NCBI RefSeq assembly: GCF_900316465.1
Contig: NZ_ONDD01000012.1
Coordinates: forward strand, 17,541-81,540
Length of the DNA stretch: 64,000 bases
Direction of reading: 5' to 3'
Origin: an uncultured Fibrobacter sp.
Lineage (GTDB): Bacteria; Fibrobacterota; Fibrobacteria; Fibrobacterales; Fibrobacteraceae
The notes under the pieces are model-generated. The model was not told the DNA's origin, searched no databases, and worked only from the letters and a program-made list of their open reading frames with translations. This document shows positions 32,458 through 41,794 of this stretch, in pieces (positions within the stretch are counted from its first letter, which is position 1; each line of letters begins with the position of its first letter). Made by a program: the position numbers and the translations under genes.

Positions 32458-34383
32458 CTAGCCGTTCAGTTTCTTGTTTTCGAGCCAATGGGCAAGCACG
32501 GTAATGTCGGCCGGGCGGACGCCGGGAATACGGCTAGCCTGGCCGAGCGTCAAGGGCTTGTGGGCATTTAAGCGCTGGCGGCTTTCGATACTGACCGCGG
32601 TCACCTGCATGTAGTCGAAGTCGACGGGCAGGCGCACGGATTCCATCTTCTTCTGGTCGTCGATTTCGCGGGCCTGCCGGTCGAAGAATCCTGCGTAGAT
32701 TTCTTCGGCGTACATGAACCACTGGTCGCGGCGGGTCAGATTCAGGTCGGGCAGCGCGGTCCGGAACAACTGCTCAGGGTCGATTCCCGGACGGCGCAGC
32801 ACGTTGATCCAGCGGGTGCGCTCGGTCGAAAGAGCCTGGCCACCGGCTTCTAGAATCGGGTTAGCCTGGTCGGGCGTTGCCGATTCTTCGGTCATGCGGG
32901 TGCGGGCAGTCGCCATCAGTTCCTGACGGCGCTTCCAATCGGAGTAGTCGCTGTCCGAAATCATACCAATCTTGTGAGCGCGTTCCTTCAGGCGAGTTTC
33001 CGCATTATCGCTACGGAGGAACAGCCTGTATTCGGCGCGGCTCGTGAACATGCGGTAAGGCTCGTCGAGCAGAATATTCACCAAGTCATCGGCCATCACG
33101 CCCAGATAGCTATCCGAACGGCCAAGAATCAAAGGTTCTTCGCCCTTGATCTTGAGGGCGGCGTTAATGCCTGCCAATAATCCCTGACCGGCGGCTTCTT
33201 CGTAACCGCTGGTGCCGCAAACCTGGCCAGCAAAATAGAGTCCGGGAACCTTCTTGCATTCAAATGTCGGGAACAACTGCGTGGCGTCGACAGAATCGTA
33301 TTCCACCGCATAGCCAATCTGCAACACGCGGGCACGGGTCAGCCCCGGAATCGTATGGATAGCGGCCAGCTGGATGTCTGCCGGCAAGCTAGAGCTAAAG
33401 CCGTTGATATAGACGCGACCGATATCCGCCTGTTCCGGTTCAAGGAACAGCTGGTGGCCGTCACGATCGCCAAAGCGGTTAATCTTGTCTTCGATGCTCG
33501 GGCAGTAACGCGGTCCCTTACCGTGAATGCGGCCGCTGAACATGGGGCTGTCCTTAAAGCCGCTACGCAGAATGTCGTGCGTTTTCAGGTTCGTACGGGT
33601 AATCCAGCACACGCAATCATTACGGACAAACTTATTCGCCGGGTCACCCCAGAAATAATTTGCATCGCGGCCAGGAACGGTTTCTGCCAAATGGCGGTCG
33701 CTCATGGGCCACGGAGAATCGTCTCCGCGTTGCACATCGCATTCGTTAAAGTCGATGGAATCGGGGTCCAAACGGCTCGGCGTACCCGTCTTTAAGCGAC
33801 GGAGCGCAATGCCTTCGCGGGCAAGGCATTCCGACAGTTTGTCGGCGCTGGGCTCGCCCACTCGCCCGCCGGTGCTCGTTTCAAGCCCGGTAAACATCTT
33901 GGAGGCTAGGAAGGTACCGCTCGTAATCACGAGTGAACGTGTAATATAGCGTTCGCCGTTCAAGAGCGTGAGTTCCAGGCGACCGTCGGCCATGCGCGTA
34001 AAGGCAGCAAGTTCACCCTGAATCACCGAAAGCCCCGGAAGGCTTGTGATGACTTCGCGGGCAACCTCACTGTAGTACTTCATGTCGCACTGGGCACGCG
34101 GGCCCCACACGGCCGGCCCCTTGCTCATATTGAGCATGCGGAACTGAATGCCCGCCTTGTCGGTCAAGAGCCCCATCAGGCCACCGAGCGCATCGATGTC
34201 ACGGACAATCTGACCTTTCGCCACCCCGCCTACGGCCGGGTTACAGCTCATACGACCGATGGCGTTAATATCCATCGTGAGCATGGCGGTCTTTACACCG
34301 AGTTTCCAAGCGGCGTGGGTCGCTTCAATTCCAGCGTGCCCACCACCGACAACGACTACGTCAAATTCAGCAACGAGAGACAT
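32458..34383 (-). CDS. mnmG: tRNA U34 carboxymethylaminomethyl synthase subunit MnmG (GidA)
   Basis: 641 aa, FAD-dependent. With MnmE it installs the cmnm5 group at the wobble uridine of certain tRNAs. The FAD loop is VVVGGGHAGIEA near the N-terminus. Family signatures GPRAQCDMKYYSE, the Cys-bearing CNPAVGGVAKG and the C-terminal SRIPGVRPADITVLAHWL helical domain are intact. Length is normal. It begins 9 nt after the stop of the thioredoxin-like lipoprotein gene with only a weak ribosome site. No mnmE or rsmG lies nearby. Confidence 0.97.
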   Translation of the reverse strand: MSLVAEFDVVVVGGGHAGIEATHAAWKLGVKTAMLTMDINAIGRMSCNPAVGGVAKGQIVRDIDALGGLMGLLTDKAGIQFRMLNMSKGPAVWGPRAQCDMKYYSEVAREVITSLPGLSVIQGELAAFTRMADGRLELTLLNGERYITRSLVITSGTFLASKMFTGLETSTGGRVGEPSADKLSECLAREGIALRRLKTGTPSRLDPDSIDFNECDVQRGDDSPWPMSDRHLAETVPGRDANYFWGDPANKFVRNDCVCWITRTNLKTHDILRSGFKDSPMFSGRIHGKGPRYCPSIEDKINRFGDRDGHQLFLEPEQADIGRVYINGFSSSLPADIQLAAIHTIPGLTRARVLQIGYAVEYDSVDATQLFPTFECKKVPGLYFAGQVCGTSGYEEAAGQGLLAGINAALKIKGEEPLILGRSDSYLGVMADDLVNILLDEPYRMFTSRAEYRLFLRSDNAETRLKERAHKIGMISDSDYSDWKRRQELMATARTRMTEESATPDQANPILEAGGQALSTERTRWINVLRRPGIDPEQLFRTALPDLNLTRRDQWFMYAEEIYAGFFDRQAREIDDQKKMESVRLPVDFDYMQVTAVSIESRQRLNAHKPLTLGQASRIPGVRPADITVLAHWLENKKLNG

Positions 34384-34392
34384 TAGAAGCGA

Positions 34393-35676
34393 TTACTTCT
34401 TTTCTTCAGTCTTCGGAGCTTCGAGGTTCCATTCAACCTTCTTGCCAGCGACAAGATCAGCGAGGTCCTTCTTGAGCTGTTCCTTTTCGCTTTCGAAGGC
34501 AGCGTACATCTTATACGTGCCATCCGGGTTCACAGCGTAGACCTTCGGAACGTAACCGTCGCTATAGAGTTCACCGAACTGGCGGGATTCATCCCAAACC
34601 ACGTTAATGGTTTCGTCCCACTTGGCGTTATCCATGAACTTGCGGATACCGACCTTCTGGTTGCCACCGCTAGCCACAGCGAGCGTGATCAGACCCTTCG
34701 GAGCAAATTCCTTAGCCATTGCAAGAACTTCGGGTGCTGCGTGAGCGCAGTGGCCGCAAGTTGCAGAGAAATACATAACCAGGAGCGGCTTGTTTGCAAA
34801 CGGTTCCAGGTTTTCGAGGTCAGAGGCAATAGCCTTGTCCACAGAAATCTTGGTAGCCTTCACCTTCAGGTTAAACTTCTGCGGCATGCCGTTGGCAAGC
34901 GTATCGCCACGGAGCGGAGCAATTTCTTCCTTGAGCTTAGCCTCTTCTTCTTCCTGCTTCTTGATAGCGGCGGCACGCAAATCCTGCATCTTCTGCTGGT
35001 AGCGCTGACCGACAGCCGACAGAGAATCCTGCGGGAGCTGGAGCTGGAATGTGGAATCGGCCACCTTGGCCACAGATTCCTTGATACCCAGAATGAAATA
35101 GTCTACATCGAAATCAGTCTGGAATTGCTTGCTGATGCCAATGAACTGGTTGGCAAACTGGAGACCGAGCAAGTAAGAGAACTTGGTATTGTCCGGAGAA
35201 TCACCCGTAATGGTCACAGCAGCACCCGTAGAAGCCGGAGCGTCGACAATCGGCTGAGAGCGAGCGACAGAGTCAACGTAAGCCTTGATCTTTTCGTTAT
35301 TGCCTTCGGCCAACATGGCGCTATCCGGACGAGTTTCTTCGACACGCTTACGGGCAATAGCCGTATAGCGCTGGCTCACAGCCTGCAAGCTGTCGGTATC
35401 CATCTGCACCTTGAAGTTCGTGTCATTGCTAGCCTTCACATTGTCGCGAATGGCCTGAACCAAAGCGTCTTCATAGATTTTTTCACCCATCTGGCGCGGA
35501 ATAATCGTGAAATTCTGGCCACCGAACTGGGCGCCCAGCATATAAGCGAACTTCTGGTCGTCGGTAGAATTTGCAGTAATTGCGGCCGGAGCTTTTTCAA
35601 CAGGCTTTTCGCCGCATGCCATAAGACCAAATGCAGCCAACGCTGCAGAACCAAGAGCAATCTTCTTCATGTCCAT
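34393..35676 (-). CDS. Lipoprotein with two FKBP_N-like domains and a thioredoxin-like domain
   Basis: 427 aa with a lipobox (FGLMAC, Cys about residue 21). Two homologous helical segments (about 37-115 and 155-240; QKFAYMLGAQFGG and TKFSYLLGLQFANQF) resemble the N-terminal dimerisation domain of FKBP-type prolyl isomerases. No isomerase domain follows. Instead, after a Glu/Lys helix, there is a TlpA/ResA-like thioredoxin fold (about 285-415) with active site SATCGHCAHAAPEV and the cis-Pro region GYVPKVYAVNPDG. CGHC is isomerase- or reductase-like. The role is likely periplasmic thiol exchange on folding clients. AAGGAGA precedes the start. It is upstream of mnmG. Confidence 0.82.
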   Translation of the reverse strand: MDMKKIALGSAALAAFGLMACGEKPVEKAPAAITANSTDDQKFAYMLGAQFGGQNFTIIPRQMGEKIYEDALVQAIRDNVKASNDTNFKVQMDTDSLQAVSQRYTAIARKRVEETRPDSAMLAEGNNEKIKAYVDSVARSQPIVDAPASTGAAVTITGDSPDNTKFSYLLGLQFANQFIGISKQFQTDFDVDYFILGIKESVAKVADSTFQLQLPQDSLSAVGQRYQQKMQDLRAAAIKKQEEEEAKLKEEIAPLRGDTLANGMPQKFNLKVKATKISVDKAIASDLENLEPFANKPLLVMYFSATCGHCAHAAPEVLAMAKEFAPKGLITLAVASGGNQKVGIRKFMDNAKWDETINVVWDESRQFGELYSDGYVPKVYAVNPDGTYKMYAAFESEKEQLKKDLADLVAGKKVEWNLEAPKTEEKK

Positions 35677-35716
35677 TTGGATCTCCTTAGAGAAAATTTT
35701 TCCGAGCGAAAATATA

Positions 35717-35748
35717 GAAAAATCCCCTGTAGCAGGCTACTACAGGGG
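35717..35748 (-). terminator. Terminator of the 35771-37237 gene
   Basis: CCCCTGTAG/CTACAGGGG, 9 bp, followed on the minus strand by ATTTTTC. It closes the TIGR02147-lipoprotein operon. Confidence 0.82.
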
Positions 35749-35770
35749 TTTGTTTGCGTATAAAACAGGG

Positions 35771-37237
35771 TTATTCTATCACCAGTTTTCCTACTCCGCA
35801 GGCTCCTGTTTCAGAATATTTGCCTATGGCCACGATGTTGAACTCTCCAGTCATTGATTCACCGCTCCATTGTTCAAGACTGATGAAGCGAGCCTGTTTT
35901 GCGGCTTCTGCACCCGGAATTTCGTTTTCGTATTCATCGAAATCGTCCCAAGTCATGCATCTTTCCACCAATTCCTCCGTTTTGTCTAAATCAAAATAAA
36001 TGTGCTCCACAGAATCGATACCCACAATCAGGTTAAATCCAATTTTAGACCAGTATGTGACACAAAGTCCACCCCAGTCAGTGATATCGACCGGTTTCGG
36101 GAGTGTCTCACCAGGTTCATAGTCATCTAAATGGAACGCCATGCCAATATGCGCCTCTCGAGCTGAGCCCTTGTTGACATACAATTTCCCGCAAAAACCA
36201 CCACAAGCATCAATCAGATATTCCATACAACCAGCCTGATTCATGGAACAATCCGCGTCTTTCCATTCGAATCGAGAGGCTCCCCCCTGTTCGGCATCAT
36301 CGAAAATATACCAATACCCGGCCATGCTCGTTTCGGAGCCATCGCCAAATCCGGTATTTACACGATAACCGTCGGTAGCACCGTTCCACAGGCATTGCGA
36401 GCCATCGTTTCCGGCTTCACCACTTGAACTGCTTGGCACAAAATCCGTCGCATTCACGGGTTCGCTCCATTGAGGCAAGGTCGCATCGTATTTGCCGATT
36501 TCCTTGATGTTGAATTTACCCACCTCTTCGGAATTGCCCTTGTAAACGAACACAATCGCCTTGATTTGCTTTGCAGCCGCTTCGCCTGAAAGTTTTGAAC
36601 TTTCCGGGACCCATGCCGGGGCCACGAAATCGCTCCACTTGGCGCAACGTGTCACGACCTTGTCGGCACTGAGCAACTGGTCAAGTGTAGGAACATTCTT
36701 GATCGTTTTCGGGAGCGTAACAAACGGTGCTTCCAGATTCAGCGTATCATCAGCACCGGTAACACTCAGCGAAACATTCATCGCAAAATCCGACGAATAG
36801 GTTACGCAAACGCCATCCCATTCCGAGATGTCCGTCGCAGCACCGTTTTCGGCCACCATAAAGCCGACACCGGCCATCGGCATCGATGCAGCCTTCAGTT
36901 CAATCGTCGCGCAAATGCCTCCGCAATACGCCACGAGTTCTTCCATGCTAGACTCGTATCCGACATTGACCGGATACTGAACCCTAGACATGCCACCCCT
37001 TTCTCTATCGGCAAAACTGAACCAATTCGCGCCATTCCAGAGATCCGGCACAACCACAGCAGCACTGCTCGAAAAGCCCTGCTCAACAGAGCTGCTAGAT
37101 TGCACCACAGAAGAACTGCTTTCGTTGTGAGCAACGGCGTTATCCTCTTCGGTCACTCCCGAAGTCTTGTTCCCTTCGGAACAGGCGACAAGGCTGAGCA
37201 CAATCGTGCCCGCCAAAATTTTAGCGACCTTCTTCAT
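35771..37237 (-). CDS. Secreted lipoprotein with two carbohydrate-binding-like repeats
   Basis: 488 aa with a lipobox (LSLVAC) and a Ser-rich linker (about 35-60). Two homologous domains follow (about 65-255 and 280-480). Each has LWNGA, a WFSFADRERGGMSR or WYIFDDAEQGGASR stretch, a C-G-G-x-C disulfide-type motif, and D-x-x-x-W-x-G-x-C-V-T-Y, ending at a K-F-N-I-x-x-I-G-K-Y strand. The pattern is a beta-sandwich typical of Fibrobacter surface proteins; carbohydrate binding is plausible, not shown. Its start overlaps the end of the TIGR02147 gene by 17 nt, so the two are translationally coupled. Confidence 0.75.
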   Translation of the reverse strand: MKKVAKILAGTIVLSLVACSEGNKTSGVTEEDNAVAHNESSSSVVQSSSSVEQGFSSSAAVVVPDLWNGANWFSFADRERGGMSRVQYPVNVGYESSMEELVAYCGGICATIELKAASMPMAGVGFMVAENGAATDISEWDGVCVTYSSDFAMNVSLSVTGADDTLNLEAPFVTLPKTIKNVPTLDQLLSADKVVTRCAKWSDFVAPAWVPESSKLSGEAAAKQIKAIVFVYKGNSEEVGKFNIKEIGKYDATLPQWSEPVNATDFVPSSSSGEAGNDGSQCLWNGATDGYRVNTGFGDGSETSMAGYWYIFDDAEQGGASRFEWKDADCSMNQAGCMEYLIDACGGFCGKLYVNKGSAREAHIGMAFHLDDYEPGETLPKPVDITDWGGLCVTYWSKIGFNLIVGIDSVEHIYFDLDKTEELVERCMTWDDFDEYENEIPGAEAAKQARFISLEQWSGESMTGEFNIVAIGKYSETGACGVGKLVIE

Positions 37238-38054
37238 CTTTGTCCTCCCCCCACGTCAGTGGGAAAAACTGTAAATTCAAGCGATAAACCCGTTCAACCG
37301 CCTTGCTTTGCAGGGCAATTTGAGAGATCCTCTTACGGCACGCTTCAAGTTCTTTTAAAATCAGTTTGTAGTCTTCGGCAGACACACCCATGGTAAGCCC
37401 CGTAAAGTTGCGTTCCGAAGGCGGAAACTTGTCTATTGCCTCTTTCGCAAAGTCGGCCATTTCACGGTGCATGGAACGCAATGCCACCGGCATCACCTCT
37501 GACGAGCCTTTCAAATGCTTATCCGACTGTTCATAGTCCGAGCCATTCTTTTTCAACAAACCCGTCTTTACCATAAAATCAAGCGACTCACGGACTTCTC
37601 CTGCAGTAACCCCCTGACAGCATCGCTTGGCGATGTCGCCCGGAGTCGCTCCGTGCATGGCCGGAGCAAGTTCCCTCACCACCGGATGCACCCAAGATTC
37701 AAAATAACGGAACGCCTCACCATCAACAATTTTCGCCTTGTTGTTCTTGGCGAGTTCCAACATGGATTCATAGGCCATCTTTTTTTCATGATCCGTCTTT
37801 GCGTGACCATAATCCACCATGCGCTCAAAATATTTCAATTCGAAACCGGCAAGATTCATCGCGGACCCCACATTGGTCGCGCCCGCAGGCGAAAGCCGCG
37901 TTTTGCCCTCGCACACCAGCTTCAAATAAGTCGGCGACGAAAAGCCCGCCGCATGAGAAAATTCACGCCAAGAAAACGCCGACAAGCGTTTTTTCTCGTC
38001 GTAATAATCCTGCATATAGAGGCGGTAATCTTGGTATTCCGTAATCGGTTTCAT
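37221..38054 (-). CDS. TIGR02147-family (DUF4423) regulator
   Basis: 277 aa of a family first defined by its expansion in F. succinogenes. Start ATG 38054 (MKPITEYQDYRLYMQDYY), not the longer frame to 38105. The N-terminal part, WREFSHAAGFSSPTYLKLVCEGKTRLSPAGATNVGSAM, has a helix-turn-helix look. The C-terminal DUF4423 part holds VRESLDFMVKTGLLKKNGSDYEQSD, a winged-helix-like region, and the family ending. A TATATT box 7 nt before the ATG predicts a leaderless mRNA, though AAGGG is also close. It probably controls the lipoprotein gene it overlaps. Confidence 0.85.
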   Translation of the reverse strand: MKPITEYQDYRLYMQDYYDEKKRLSAFSWREFSHAAGFSSPTYLKLVCEGKTRLSPAGATNVGSAMNLAGFELKYFERMVDYGHAKTDHEKKMAYESMLELAKNNKAKIVDGEAFRYFESWVHPVVRELAPAMHGATPGDIAKRCCQGVTAGEVRESLDFMVKTGLLKKNGSDYEQSDKHLKGSSEVMPVALRSMHREMADFAKEAIDKFPPSERNFTGLTMGVSAEDYKLILKELEACRKRISQIALQSKAVERVYRLNLQFFPLTWGEDKDEEGR

Positions 38055-38189
38055 GCCCTTAAATATAAATCCATTTTTTACGGAAGTCAATAGTTTATGA
38101 TACAAAAATCAAATATTTTATCAGAATTTCAACATTTTTATTAGAATATTCAAAATCTGTATTTTCATGATACGCTTTTTAGGAGTAAA

Positions 38190-38218
38190 CAAAAAGCCCC
38201 AGGCTGTTAAGCCGGGGC
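38190..38218 (-). terminator. Terminator of proS
   Basis: GCCCCGGCT-TAAC-AGCCTGGGGC followed by TTTTTG on the minus strand, about 32 nt after the proS stop. Confidence 0.87.
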
Positions 38219-38249
38219 AAATCGATTTAGATAGAACCGAGAGGCCGAT

Positions 38250-39944
38250 TTATTCAGCGAAGTAAGCCTTGGCCTTGGCGACAACATCTTCCACCTTGAC
38301 CATGGTGAATTCCTTTTCGTTGCGGAACTTCCATTCCACTTCACCGTTGGCGAGGCCCTTCTTGCCGATGGCGATACGCACCGGAGAACCCCACAAATCG
38401 GCGTCCTTGAACTTCACGCCCGGACGTTCGTCGCGGTCGTCCACGAGCACGTCGATACCGGCGGCTTCAAGTTCCTTTTCGAACTTTTCGGCGAGTTCCA
38501 TGAGTTCGGCTTCCTTGCCGATGGGGACGATTTCCACCTGGAACGGAGCAATGGACTTGGGCCAAATCGGTCCGAAGTCATCGTGGCTGTTTTCCACGAC
38601 GGATGCCATCAAGCGGCCCACGCCGATGCCGTAGCAGCCCATGATGGCCGGAGCGGTGGTCTTTTCGGCAGTGAGGTACTTGGCCCCCATGGATTCAGAG
38701 AACTTGGTACCGAGCTTGAAGATGTTACCCATTTCGATGCCGCGCGTCTCGGTGAGAAGTTCGCCGCAGCAGGGGCACTTGCAGACTTCGCTCGCTTCGG
38801 CGATGTCGGCCACTTCGAACTTCGGGAAGTCGCGCTTCGGGTTGCAATGCTTGAAGTGGTAGCCTTCTTCGTTTGCGCCGGTCACGAGGTCGAAGGAATC
38901 GGCGATGGCTTCATCGACGATGATGCGGGTATCGTGAGAATTGATCGGGGAAGCAAAGCCCGGAACCATGCCGCAGGCCTTGATGAGGCTGTCTTCGGCA
39001 GGGTAAAGTTCCTTGGCCTTCAGCAAGTTGTGGAGCTTGATTTCGGAAACGTCAAGGTTGCCCGGAACCACCACCGTGATGAGCTTGCCTTCGAAGTCGA
39101 AGAACACGCACTTGGCGGTCGATTCAGCAGGAACGTTCAGGAATTTGGTGATTTCTTCAATGCTTTCGCTGTTCGGCGTGGCGACCTTTTCGAGGGCTGC
39201 GTTTTCGTCGCCCTTGAACGGCACGCGCTGGAACTTAGCGATTTCGCGGTTGGCCTGGTAGCCGCACTTCTTACAAAGAATCAAGTAGTCTTCGCCATTC
39301 GGAGTGTCGAGCATGAATTCGTGAGCGACCTTACCGCCCATGATACCCGTATCGCTCTGCACCACCACCGGTTCAATGCCCACGCGACGGTAGATGCGGA
39401 GGTAGGCGTCGTATTCTTCCTGGTAGTGACGGTCCAGGTCTTCCTGGCTGGTGTGGAAACTGTAGGCGTCCTTCATCAAGAATTCGCGGACGCGGATCAG
39501 GCCGCCGCGGGCGCGGGCCTCGTCACGGTACTTGGTCTTGAACTGGTAGAGCATCACCGGCAACTGCTTGTAGCTGTTGAGCACGTAGCGCACGAGGTCG
39601 GTCATGGCTTCTTCGTGGGTCATGGCGAGCACCATGTTGTGGTTGTTGCGGTCCTTGAAACGCAGGAGTTCTTCACCAATGGCCTGGTAACGGCCCGATT
39701 CGCTCCAGAGTTCAGCGGTCTGTACCACCGGCAGGTCCACTTCGATACCGCCAATCTTGTTCATTTCTTCGCGGATGATGTTTACAATCTTCTGGATCAC
39801 GCGGAAGCCCATCGGCATCATGGAATAGATACCGGTAGAAACGGGCTTGATGTAGCCGCCGCGCATGAGGAAGATGTGGCTGGGCATGGTGGCATCGCTC
39901 GGCGTTTCGCGGAGCGTGACGTAAAAGTACTTGGAGAGTTTCAT
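38250..39944 (-). CDS. proS: Prolyl-tRNA synthetase (bacterial type)
   Basis: 564 aa, class II synthetase of the bacterial form. The catalytic core comes first (motif 2 region TKYRDEARARGGLIRVREFLMKDAYSF), then the inserted editing domain (about 225-390, which hydrolyses Ala-tRNA-Pro), motif 3 (MGCYGIGVGRLMASV) and the anticodon-binding domain (VEIVPIGKEAE, DDRDERPGVKFKDADLWGSP). A Cys pair, CPCC, in the middle is unusual-looking but lies in a known variable loop. AAAGGT precedes the ATG at 39944. Single gene with its own terminator; strong codon bias. Confidence 0.97.
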   Translation of the reverse strand: MKLSKYFYVTLRETPSDATMPSHIFLMRGGYIKPVSTGIYSMMPMGFRVIQKIVNIIREEMNKIGGIEVDLPVVQTAELWSESGRYQAIGEELLRFKDRNNHNMVLAMTHEEAMTDLVRYVLNSYKQLPVMLYQFKTKYRDEARARGGLIRVREFLMKDAYSFHTSQEDLDRHYQEEYDAYLRIYRRVGIEPVVVQSDTGIMGGKVAHEFMLDTPNGEDYLILCKKCGYQANREIAKFQRVPFKGDENAALEKVATPNSESIEEITKFLNVPAESTAKCVFFDFEGKLITVVVPGNLDVSEIKLHNLLKAKELYPAEDSLIKACGMVPGFASPINSHDTRIIVDEAIADSFDLVTGANEEGYHFKHCNPKRDFPKFEVADIAEASEVCKCPCCGELLTETRGIEMGNIFKLGTKFSESMGAKYLTAEKTTAPAIMGCYGIGVGRLMASVVENSHDDFGPIWPKSIAPFQVEIVPIGKEAELMELAEKFEKELEAAGIDVLVDDRDERPGVKFKDADLWGSPVRIAIGKKGLANGEVEWKFRNEKEFTMVKVEDVVAKAKAYFAE

Positions 39945-40008
39945 GGTTGTAACCTTTTAAATTTTTTCGGCGAAAATTTAGGAAAATACAATGGTTTTAG
40001 CAACAAGC

Positions 40009-41370
40009 CTACTTCATCAGCCGTTCCAAATCATCCACCGTTTTCGGGATATCTTTAGAAATGTTCCTGAAGCCGTCCTTCGTAATTAGTAGGTCATCTT
40101 CGATGCGGATACCGATTTTTTCGCGGTAGGTCTTGCCACCAATGGTCGCCTTGAATTCGCCGTAAAGCCCCGGTTCGCAAGAAATCAACATTCCAGGCCT
40201 TAAAACAGTATCCAAGGAGCGGGTTCCCGGTTCGCCTTCGTGAATCTGTTCGCCGATAAAATGGCTTACCCCGTGCGGGCGCTTGTCATACAATAATTTG
40301 TACGAACCCTTCGCGCCTTTAACCAAGCGGGTTTCCAATTCCTGCATAATGTAGTCCCAAGGAACCATCCCAATTTCCTTAAGCGAAACGCCCGGACGCA
40401 CATGTTTCTGGTATTCCAGCGCAGAATCAAGTACAATCTGGTACAGCAGTTTCTGCAGTGGGCTGAACTTGCCGGACACAGGAATGGTGCGGGAAATATC
40501 GCTATGCAGGCTTCCGATGCGAATGCCAAAATCCAGGAGCACCAGCTCCCCCGCCTTCAACGGTTCGTCTTTCTTGACATAGTGCAAGCAGCATGCATTT
40601 GCGCCGCCTGCCACAATGGTCGGGAAAGCCAAGTCACCGTCGCTTTCACGTTGCATTTCATAATCCAACTTCAAGCCCAATTCACGCTCAGTCTTGAAAG
40701 TCTTCATTTCGGCAAGCACCGTACAGAAGGCGTTATTCGTTACCGCCTGCGCCGCCTCGGCATCCAAAACGCGTTCAGGTTCCAGCGGAAGTCTAAGCGA
40801 CCAGTGCAAAGCCGCGGCACTCTTGAGCTTGATGCCTGTAGGCTTGAGCGCTTTGAGCAGCTGGCGCCTGAACCGGTCGTTGTGGTCTTCCTTAAATTTT
40901 TCAAAGTAATAGGCGTAAGCGTAGCTCCCCTTCGGAAGCTTTTTCGCGCGGGCAACCACCGTATCCATGAGTTCATCCACCGGGCGTACATCTTGGATTC
41001 CCGTAATGCGGGCAACTTCGTTATCGCCTTCCAAAAAGCCCAGGCGCTTGCCATTCCAGAATTCCTTGAACGGGTCCTTGGGTGGCACGAACAGGATTTC
41101 TTCATCGGTTTTAGGGTCGAGCAGCAAGTAGCAACCCGCCTGGTTGATACCCGTCAGGAACATGAAGGCTGGTTCCTGCACCATTTTATTCCAGATTTGC
41201 ACGTAGGCTTCTTCAGTTCCGGGATCCATGGGGATTCCTGCAAAAACGCAGAACGAATCGAGCTCCTTGAGCATGGCCTTGCGGCGTTTTCTGTACAAAT
41301 TCTTGGAATTGTAGCGGTCAGACGATATAAAAACTTGCGAATAGGGCTTAGAAATTGACTTTTCGACCAT
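40009..41370 (-). CDS. pepP: Xaa-Pro aminopeptidase (aminopeptidase P)
   Basis: 453 aa. It removes N-terminal residues preceding proline. It has a pita-bread metallopeptidase fold with ligands visible in LLDFGIRIGSLHSDISRTIPVSG (two Asp), HGVSHFIGEQIHEG (His), ISCEPGLY (Glu) and IGIRIEDDLLIT (Glu). The N-terminal creatinase-like domain covers about 1-180. The ATG at 41370 has AGAGG 8 nt upstream; the later Met in KAMLKEL would remove part of a conserved arginine-rich start and is less likely. No signal peptide. Confidence 0.94.
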   Translation of the reverse strand: MVEKSISKPYSQVFISSDRYNSKNLYRKRRKAMLKELDSFCVFAGIPMDPGTEEAYVQIWNKMVQEPAFMFLTGINQAGCYLLLDPKTDEEILFVPPKDPFKEFWNGKRLGFLEGDNEVARITGIQDVRPVDELMDTVVARAKKLPKGSYAYAYYFEKFKEDHNDRFRRQLLKALKPTGIKLKSAAALHWSLRLPLEPERVLDAEAAQAVTNNAFCTVLAEMKTFKTERELGLKLDYEMQRESDGDLAFPTIVAGGANACCLHYVKKDEPLKAGELVLLDFGIRIGSLHSDISRTIPVSGKFSPLQKLLYQIVLDSALEYQKHVRPGVSLKEIGMVPWDYIMQELETRLVKGAKGSYKLLYDKRPHGVSHFIGEQIHEGEPGTRSLDTVLRPGMLISCEPGLYGEFKATIGGKTYREKIGIRIEDDLLITKDGFRNISKDIPKTVDDLERLMK

Positions 41371-41482
41371 TTTTTTGCCTCTAAATAGGTAAAATTTCGG
41401 TATAAATTTACCTTTTTCGCACCGCTTTTGCTTTAAATTATATACATTTGAGGCATCACAGACTAGAATGGAGCCTGATTAA

Positions 41483-41773
41483 ATGTCTCTTTTTAAAAAT
41501 TGGAAATTGATCCTTGCAGCATCAACTGTAGCACTGTTCACCGCTTGCGCCGGCTCTTCCGGTGGTTCTTCTAGCGACGAAGATTATGGCGACGATAGCG
41601 GAACGCCGTCTGCCCAGAGATCTGCTCCGAAGGAAAAGATTGACGAAAACAAGCTGAAAAAGACCGAAGACGAAGCTGTCGCCATTACCGAAGAAAACCA
41701 CAAGCTCCGCAAGGAAATCTTCGAAGCCAAGAACAAGCTCGGTATCTCTACAGCTCCTGCTTCCGAGGAATAA
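41483..41773 (+). CDS. Small coiled-coil lipoprotein
   Basis: 96 aa. Signal and lipobox (ALFTAC, Cys near residue 21), a Gly/Ser/Asp-rich spacer (GSSGGSSSDEDYGDD), then a charged helix of about 45 residues (ENKLKKTEDEAVAITEENHKLRKEIFEAKNKL) with heptad-like spacing. The overall design resembles small outer-membrane lipoproteins that link to the wall, but there is no C-terminal Lys signature. It is 21 nt upstream of phoH, so probably in the same transcript. Function unknown. Confidence 0.75.
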   Translation: MSLFKNWKLILAASTVALFTACAGSSGGSSSDEDYGDDSGTPSAQRSAPKEKIDENKLKKTEDEAVAITEENHKLRKEIFEAKNKLGISTAPASEE

Positions 41774-41794
41774 TTTATAGCTGACACGTTCTCG

